From Chelydra serpentina (lineage: Eukaryota; Chordata; Testudines; Chelydridae): DNA of 64,000 nucleotides. This document shows, piece after piece, positions 57,508-64,000 of this stretch (positions within the stretch are counted from its first letter, which is position 1; every line of letters begins with the position of its first letter). The stretch covers positions 2,604,001-2,668,000 of the forward strand of contig JBAIAC010000021.1 of assembly GCA_037349315.1 (NCBI GenBank), given 5' to 3'. The notes beneath the pieces were generated by a model, which worked only from the letters and a program-made list of their open reading frames with translations, was not told the origin of the DNA and did not search any database. Position numbers and translations under genes: made by a program.

Positions 57508-58946
57508 CTATTCTGAGTGGGTGCTCTGGTGTTTAGTAAGATGTGATGAGCGAGCAAAGCGCTTCCCACACTGAGCGCAGGAATATGGTCGCTCTCCTGG
57601 GTGAGTTCTCCGATGCTGAGTAAGAGATGATGAGCGAGCAAAGTGCATCCCACACTGAATGCAGGAATATGGTCGCTCTCCTGAATGGATTTTCAGATGT
57701 TCAGTGAGAGATGATGAGTGAGCAAAGCACTTCCCACACTGAGTGCAGGGATAGGGTCGCTCTCCTGAATGGATTCTCAGGTGGGTGGTGAGGCCTGACA
57801 ATTGGGTGAAACTTTTCCCGCACTCAGTGCAGCAATAGGGTTTCTCTCCGGTGTGGATTCTCTGGTGGTTCTTGAGATGATCTTTAGACACAAAGCCTTT
57901 TCCACAGTCAGTGCAGTAATGGAGTTTCCCAGTGTGGACTCCCTGATGTCTAGAGAGTTCGTCTCGATGACGGAATATTTTCCCACATTCAGCACAGCGA
58001 TGGAGAGTCCCCACATTATGGGTTTCCTGGTGTCTCCTGAGATTTTGAGGGAGACTGAATTTTTTCCCACACTCAGCACAGCCATAGGGCTGCTCCCCAG
58101 TGTGAATCCTCTGATGTCTGAGCAGATGTTCTCGTAGGGAAAAATTTTTCCCACACTCATGGCACAAGAAGGGTCTCTCTTTGCTGTGAATTTTCAGGTG
58201 TCTAGTAAGACCTGATGAAACTTTGAAACCTTTCCCACATTGGTTACAGCGATGGGGTCTCTTTTCTGAGTGGATTGCCTGATGATTACGAAATGTTGAG
58301 GAATCCATAAATCGCCTTCCACACTCAGGGCAGGCATAGGGTCTCTCTCCTGAGTGGACTCTCTTGTGGACGTTAAGAGCGGATATATAGAAGAATCTTT
58401 TTCCACACTCAGCACAGCAATAAGGTCTCTCTCCCGTATGTATTCTCTGGTGGCCAATGAGATACGATAACTTGTGGAATATCTTCCCACATTCAGAACA
58501 GGGATGGTCTCTCTTCTTTCTGTGAACTTTCCCATGTGCTCTGAACTCCTTCTTTCTCCTGAAGCTCTCCCCACACTCGCTACAGTGATACAGTTCCTGT
58601 CTCCTATGAACCATCCAGTGGTGGCTTATCAGCTCTCTCTGCACCTTGAATTCTCCTCTGCACACACGGCAGGTAAATAGGCTCTTTCTGGGCTCAGATT
58701 TTCCCACAGCAGGAGGCTTTAGATATGGCCTGGATCTCCTCTGATGGCCTCTTGAGGTTGCTGGCTCGTTCCTGATCAGATTTTTCCTCTGCCTTTGTGG
58801 CCTGACCTGCCTCTTGTGGTGTCTTCCCCTCTCAGTTTTCCAGGAATGATTTTCCCCTGATGTCCCTGGGAAAGGCCTGAGTGGCTCCAGGTTGCCAGGC
58901 CCTTCCGCAGGAGTCTGCCCCTCAGCCCTGCCCAGGCTCCTCGCCC
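57508..58946 (-). CDS. KRAB zinc-finger protein, copy 4: 14-finger exon (exon 4)
   Basis: Joins with 63782-63908, 61991-62104 and 59533-59622 for 589 aa; the complete CDS is in the window, the promoter is not. Contact residues (-1/2/3/6) private to this copy: finger 8 LQNR (T to N at position 3), finger 9 HDER (S to E at position 3), finger 11 QSGT (N to T at position 6). Finger 3 (KSYG) and finger 7 (LEHR) match copy 1, finger 6 (VSGR), finger 10 (SDHN) and finger 14 (RSHK) match copies 2 and 3. It is therefore a mosaic relative to the others, with its own new specificity in the centre of the array. Confidence 0.92.
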
Positions 58947-59532
58947 CTGCTTGGTGGGGAAGAGAATCCAGATGTTATTTCTTGTGCTGCTCACAAAGGG
59001 AAACCACTAATATTCCCAGCAGGGGGATGTGCCTGAGAAAGCTCCACACTCCTCCCCTCAGAACAGGGCCTACCCTCAGCATTCGAGTGGAAGAGGCCAA
59101 ACTTCCAGGGGCCCCAGCACTGGGGAAGGAGAAGAAAGTCAGTGTCCCACAGGCCCCGATAATAGCCCTCAAAGTAAATATGAAAATCAGCCCCCACAAT
59201 TCTCTCCCTATTCTGACGCCCATCACCACACACCAGCAGTGACACCCCTTTCCCGAGGGACGCACAGGGAACACTCACACTGTAATGGGATGTTCAATGG
59301 AACAGCCATGTTCTATGGAAAATGGGGGAGGGGGAGAGACTGGGGGAATCTGCGTAAGGGGAGAGATGGAGTTTCTAAGGGGATATCAGGGTGAGGAGTT
59401 GTAGCACTTCTCATGTTTGGGCTGCAATCCCTAATATAATGCTCTGTGAGGGGAGAGTTTCCAGCTGATGGACGATTCCTGAAATGAGCTCTCTGGCTCC
59501 CACTGGTGCAAAGGGCAGAGCTGGTTCCCTAC

Positions 59533-59622
59533 CTGCTCCAGGGGAAGAGCTTTGTGTGAGGAAGAAGCCCAAGGAGCTTTCAATTGCTGACCAGTCCCAG
59601 GTCTCTTCTGCATCTGGAAAAT
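59533..59622 (-). CDS. KRAB-ZNF copy 4, exon 3 (acidic linker)
   Basis: Same acceptor, donor and coding sequence as in the other copies. Confidence 0.7.
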
Positions 59623-61634
59623 CTGCACCAAGACAAAAGGGGTTTTTTTGACACCACATAGACCGAATGAACATCACTGAGAGAATCTGTTTCCCCTGCA
59701 CTGTAAATTACTCATTTATGGTCACTGTTGGACAGCGGGTTCCACAATGCACAAGAGGGGAAGCTATTTGGGGCTCGACAGTTACTTTCTACTGTGGTAG
59801 CGCGATTCAGATCGTGCTTCCATAGCATGAGGTGCTGCACAAAATTAGAGAGAGACGCCCTGATGTTGAAGAGCGTATATACTAAATACACAAAGGGTGG
59901 GAGAGAACCACAGTCAAAGGAGTAACTTGTTGTTTAAATAATTGGGTCTAAAAATTTACCCTAATTGCCAGTTTAATTGTAAAAACTGTGAGGAAGTTTA
60001 TAAAATGTTACAATATCTTACAACAATAAATGTTGATGGGAAAAGGTCAAAATATAAACAAGTGAATGGAACTAGTCTAGATAATAATATCATAAATAAA
60101 TATAAATATAATAACTATAAATAATAAATAGATAATAAAGGCGTATAATGCAATTCAAGGACAGTGTTAAAATGATGGCTGTAAACAACAGAAGTGTGGA
60201 ACTGCACATTAGCGAACCAAAAATGACTGAGTTCGAATTTAGGCCTGGCAGAAAAACAATGAGGGGCTGGGTTATTTTGGCCATTACTTCCTTTTGGGGT
60301 TTCTCAAAAGAGAACACTTTCAGGGGAAAATAAAGGAGCGGGACTGAATGCAACCCTTGCTGACTGAAAAAACAACAGCAGGACCGTGCCAACAACTGCT
60401 GCAGTGAGCGATACCATCATGCTGCCACCCTGATCCTCTCTTGGGACCCCAGATCTTCGTCCTAATCCGAAGAGGTGTTTTAACAAGACCGCGCCAGAGA
60501 AAGGGAGCCGGAGGATATTGCCACTGTTACCAGTTCTGGCTAACTCCTCCAAATCACCTGGAATGTGACATTTTGTCCCCATCCCTCCTAACCCTCATGA
60601 ATTCTTCCCATTCCCCACCATATTTCTTCTCTTTCTTATTCTTCTCCCTTTGCCTTCTAGTAAATAAGAGTCTGGCTTAGCTGGCCAAAACTGCCATAGT
60701 TTGAAACCTTGCTGTAAGCCTGTGATCAAAGAGGCAGCCAAATGCATTGTCCAGAACAGACTAACGCTCGACAGCTTTGCCAGGCAGGTCTCCAATTGCC
60801 TGATCAGACCATGTGCTGTGCATGTGTTTCTCCAGCCATGAAGCAGCAAGTAAGAGTAAACTCGAGTCAGAAGCCGCATGTTCTATCTATGCTGTTCTTT
60901 TCTCTTCCCTCTTGAGTGTGTTTGTCTTGTTTAGTCTCCCAGGAAATGGGATCGGATTTTAATAATATCAACAACAGCTCCAGCCCATTTCAACTAGCTG
61001 CTTCTCTTTTCCCCAAAAGGACAGTTATTACCATCCTTAATACCATCTAAAAGACTTTCAAATAGAGGCCTTTTGTCTAAAGAATCTCTCTGGGTATAGG
61101 GAAAGGAAACAAGGGACATTGTCAAAATAAAAGTTCTTACGTCATACCTGACATTTCAAATGCCTTAACTCTTTTTCCTTCTTTTTCTGTATCTTTAATA
61201 AAAGAATCGAAAGAATTTTTGTGGTGTATTCCATGGTATTACGCAGGCTTCTGTCTCTGTATTCCAAACCCCAAAGCTTATTTAAGGCTCTTTAATGTTG
61301 GCCCTAACAGTGCCATGTTAACACCTTTTCTTTTTGGGTCCATATAGTCTATATGAATTAATACAATATTGTCCAAGATCTGCCAGCAGTTTAATGGCAG
61401 AGTGAGGAATACAATCCAGGTCTCCTCACTCCCACAACATGATGGTGCCTCCCAAGCAGTCCTGGAGAGTAATAAGGAAATCCCTTATTAATGTCAACTG
61501 AGAACCCCCAAAAACGATGGAACGATGTTGGGTCCCTACAAAACTGGGCCTGAACTGGGAAGGGAGATTCCCAAGTGCTGCTCGGCCAGTGATTCACACA
61601 GCCAGGGAGGGGTTACAAACACTTTGATAGACGG

Positions 61635-61895
61635 GATTACAATTCTAAATGATGTTGACAAACTGGAGAATTGGTCTGAAATCAACAAAGTGAAATTGAA
61701 GAAACAAGTTCAAAATAGTTCACTTACGAAGGAAAAATGAAACGAACAATAGAAAATGGGGAATAACTGGCTTGGCAGCAGTGCAGCAGAAAAGAACATG
61801 TTGGTTACAGTGGGTCATGAATTGAATGAGAGCCGACAATGTGATACTGTTGCAAAAAAGCCTAATGACATTAGACTAAAAGACTAACATTCTGG
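61635..61895 (+). mobile_element. Old CR1 ORF2 fragment, copy 4
   Basis: Counterpart of 7570-7835. Confidence 0.78.
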
Positions 61896-61990
61896 GATGT
61901 ATTGTCACTTTGGCCAAAATGTATCAGGATTTCAGCTGTGGTTCAGCTGCTCCTTCAAGTCCCTGCACATCACTTTAACTCCTTCCTCAC

Positions 61991-62104
61991 CTGGGCGGGT
62001 GACTCTCAGGACGTCCCCATCTTCGTCTTCTGTGGAACTGTGGACACACAGCTCTTCCCCTCGCTCTATGCTAGAGATCACCACTGGCTTGGGGGTTTGG
62101 ATTC
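61991..62104 (-). CDS. KRAB-ZNF copy 4, exon 2 (KRAB linker exon)
   Basis: Encodes GIQTPKPVVISSIERGEEL with a tail close to copy 1 (CVHSSTEDEDGDVLRVTRP). Confidence 0.86.
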
Positions 62105-62542
62105 CTGTTTAGAGAAAAGCATCACCCCTAAGAACTTCTAAGAATATTCTGCAGGTCCATATGCAATGTTTGTGCCAATCAGGCTATGAGCTAATTCTGA
62201 AGACTAATAGGCAATTGTTTTTCATGAAAACATTAACTGCATCTTATGGTCAACACTCCTGGTGCCCAGCAGTGGCGGGATCTTGAGTTGCAAACAACCT
62301 GGCACCTGTGGAAAGGGCAAACGGAGAGGACTGCAGTGTCTGAAGGGATTGTGGGGAAACACAATCTCCTTGTCCTAGGAAAGTTACTTTACTATCGCCC
62401 AGCACCCCTCTTCCTCCTGTGGATATGTTTACATAGGAATTAAACACCTGTACCTGGTCTGGATCAGATGACTTGGGCTTGAGGGGCTTGGGCTGCGGGA
62501 TTTCAAAATTGCTGAGTGGATATTTGGAGGGAGGGTCCCACA

Positions 62543-63066
62543 CAGGGCCGTAGTTACCTATATTCAAAGTGCCCCAAATTTCCTGGTGCCCTACACAGCT
62601 GCATGCTGCTCCAGCCCCTGCTCTGCCTCTTCCCTCTTCCCCATGGCCTCTGCCCATGCTCTGCCCCAGGCCCGCTTCTTCCCCCCTGCTCCACTCTAGC
62701 CCCACCCGCACTCCAACTCTTCCCCATGGCCCCCGCCCATGCTCCGCCCCGCCCCTTCCCACCCCAGCTCTGTCCCCACTCCACTCCTTCCCCAAAGCCC
62801 CCACCCCTGCTCCACCCCTGCCCTGCCCCCACTTCCCTGAGGACTGCAGCAGGGTCAGGCCTCCACTGACTGGCGGTGGGAAGTGCAGCACCACGCCACC
62901 GGTGAGTGCTGAGGGGTGGTTCCCCACTGTCCCCCAAGATAACACCACCCCTCCCCCCCATGGTGGCCTGGAGCCAGCCACTCCCCCCCTGCAGAGGCCT
63001 GGGGCCCCAAACACACTCCCTGCGGGGGGCCTGCGTAGGGCCCTAGAATGGCTAGTGATGGCCCTG
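62543..63066. mobile_element. hAT-type MITE with internal expansion, copy 4
   Basis: Same ends; left target repeat is GTCCCACA (62535-62542), right is GTCCCAGA (63067-63074), one mismatch. It is about 80 bp longer than in copies 2 and 3 because a CCATGGCC(C/T)C(C/T)GCCCATGCTC unit is duplicated. Confidence 0.83.
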
Positions 63067-63390
63067 GTCCCAGAGCCCAAACTACAATCGCAGCATGAAC
63101 ATATACACGGCAATTTTTAGCCTCCCCAGACTGAGTCCCACGTTCTGAGTCAACTGACCCAAGCAAACCACAGCCGTGGTGTTGGTCTTTTATACCAGCT
63201 TAAATGAACCCAGTCGGTCTTTCTCCTTAACTGTGGTGTTGGCTGGCCTTTCATCCTGTAGCCTGCAAAACACATGGCCCTTTTCTGCTCATGTGCTCGG
63301 TCTGGGGAACTACAAGAGACACAATTATCTTGCATTAAACTGTGGAGCACTAGTGACTATAGGTGGAAGGATCTCCTCTTGAAGATATGC

Positions 63391-63597
63391 AGTGTAGTTG
63401 TAGACGTATCAGACCCAAGATATTAGAGAGACCAGGTAAATGAGGTAATATCTTTTATTGGACCAACTTCTGTTGGTGAGAGAGAGAAGCTTTCCTTTCC
63501 CAGACCTGAAGAAGAGCTGTGTGTGACTCAAAAGCTCGTCTCTCTCACCAACAGAAGTTGGCCCAATAAAGGATATTACCTCACCCACCTGGTCTCC
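63391..63597. repeat. Foldback element, copy 4
   Basis: Counterpart of 9206-9410; arms intact. Confidence 0.8.
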
Positions 63598-63781
63598 CTA
63601 TAAACTGCCTGCTCTGTTAAATTAAACATGCCTCTGTCCATCCACACCCACGCACCCCTCCATCGAACCCAATAGACACCGTTCCACCCAACCACTCACA
63701 CCAATGCTCCATCTCAGTTACTGTGTCTCTGTGCAGCACCCAGTGCACTGGGGCCCTGATCTCACAGACACAGCTCCTCAC

Positions 63782-63908
63782 CTAACGAGACCAGAGTCTG
63801 GTAATTTTCCCACATGACATGTTTGTAAAGTTGCCTTTGCTCCTCGCTCAGCAGCGCCCACTCCGCTGGGGAGAAATACATGGCCACATCCTCAAACGTC
63901 ACCGACAT
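63782..63908 (-). CDS. KRAB-ZNF copy 4, exon 1 coding (KRAB-A box)
   Basis: 127 bp with ATG at 63908-63906. Differs from copies 2 and 3 by one residue (LLSEEQ for LLGEEQ). Sequence upstream of 63970 diverges from the other copies before the window ends. Confidence 0.92.
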
Positions 63909-64000
63909 CTGAAAGGACAAACAACCCAACTCAGCATGGCAAAGTTCACACACTGGTACAGGAACAGCTGTTGCAGATTAGGCAATATACAGCGGTCCAT

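Larger units (their letters stand above)
56250..64000. repeat. Tandem segmental duplication, copy 4 (partial)
   Basis: Matches the first 7.7 kb of the other copies and is cut by the window end just past the KRAB exon. In the zinc-finger exon it shares some variants with copy 1 rather than with copies 2 and 3 (finger 3 SYLIG, finger 7 SLREH, finger 8 GCAEC). It lacks both private CR1 insertions of copy 1. Confidence 0.95.

Noticed and set aside
1..64000. CRISPR arrays, operons, bacterial promoters or viral genes
   Set aside because: Spliced genes, SINEs, LINEs and MITEs show a vertebrate genome; the only regular short repeat is the zinc-finger coding repeat.

Overview
The window is vertebrate nuclear DNA, most likely from a turtle (probably a cryptodire). 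Three things point there: a CR1 LINE ending in ATTCTATG octamers; tRNA-derived SINEs whose 3' tail matches that CR1, as in the tortoise-type SINEs; and long Penelope-like retroelements. No bacterial or viral genome organisation is seen. The species cannot be told from the sequence.

The whole window is a head-to-tail segmental duplication. Taking base 1 as an arbitrary phase, copies start at 1, 17724, 37005 and 56250, with periods of 17,723, 19,281 and 19,245 bp; the fourth is cut by the window end. Each copy carries one KRAB-C2H2 zinc-finger gene on the minus strand. I reconstruct four coding exons in the same phase: KRAB-A (127 bp), KRAB linker (114 bp), a short acidic exon (90 bp) and a 1,439-bp exon with 14 zinc fingers. 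In all four copies these sum to 1,770 nt, or 589 codons plus stop, with no internal stop seen. Copies 1 to 3 also show a GC-rich, CpG-rich 5' region with a candidate non-coding first exon; that of copy 4 lies beyond the window. The proteins are predicted nuclear DNA-binding repressors. They differ mostly at DNA-contacting finger positions, so the array looks like a young, diversifying KRAB-ZNF cluster.

Transposons time the duplications. Copies 2 and 3 share a 3,374-bp Penelope-like element with an intact 845-codon RT plus GIY-YIG gene, and share small deletions. Copy 1 keeps the empty target site. Copy 1 alone has a 1.7-kb CR1 just past the zinc-finger stop codon and a second 0.5-kb CR1 fragment. 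All copies (where visible) share older insertions: a hAT-type MITE, two or three Harbinger-type MITEs, a foldback element, old CR1 fragments and a SINE. Copies 2 and 3 are therefore the youngest pair.

Layout of a copy, left to right: MITEs, a conserved 74-codon ORF of unknown nature, zinc-finger exon, exon 3, a long intron, exon 2, an intron with the hAT MITE and foldback, KRAB exon, CpG-rich promoter, then about 6 kb of intergenic DNA with MITE, (Penelope element), SINE, old CR1, GC-rich blocks and a CA repeat. Apart from the zinc-finger genes and retroelement ORFs, I see no convincing protein gene.
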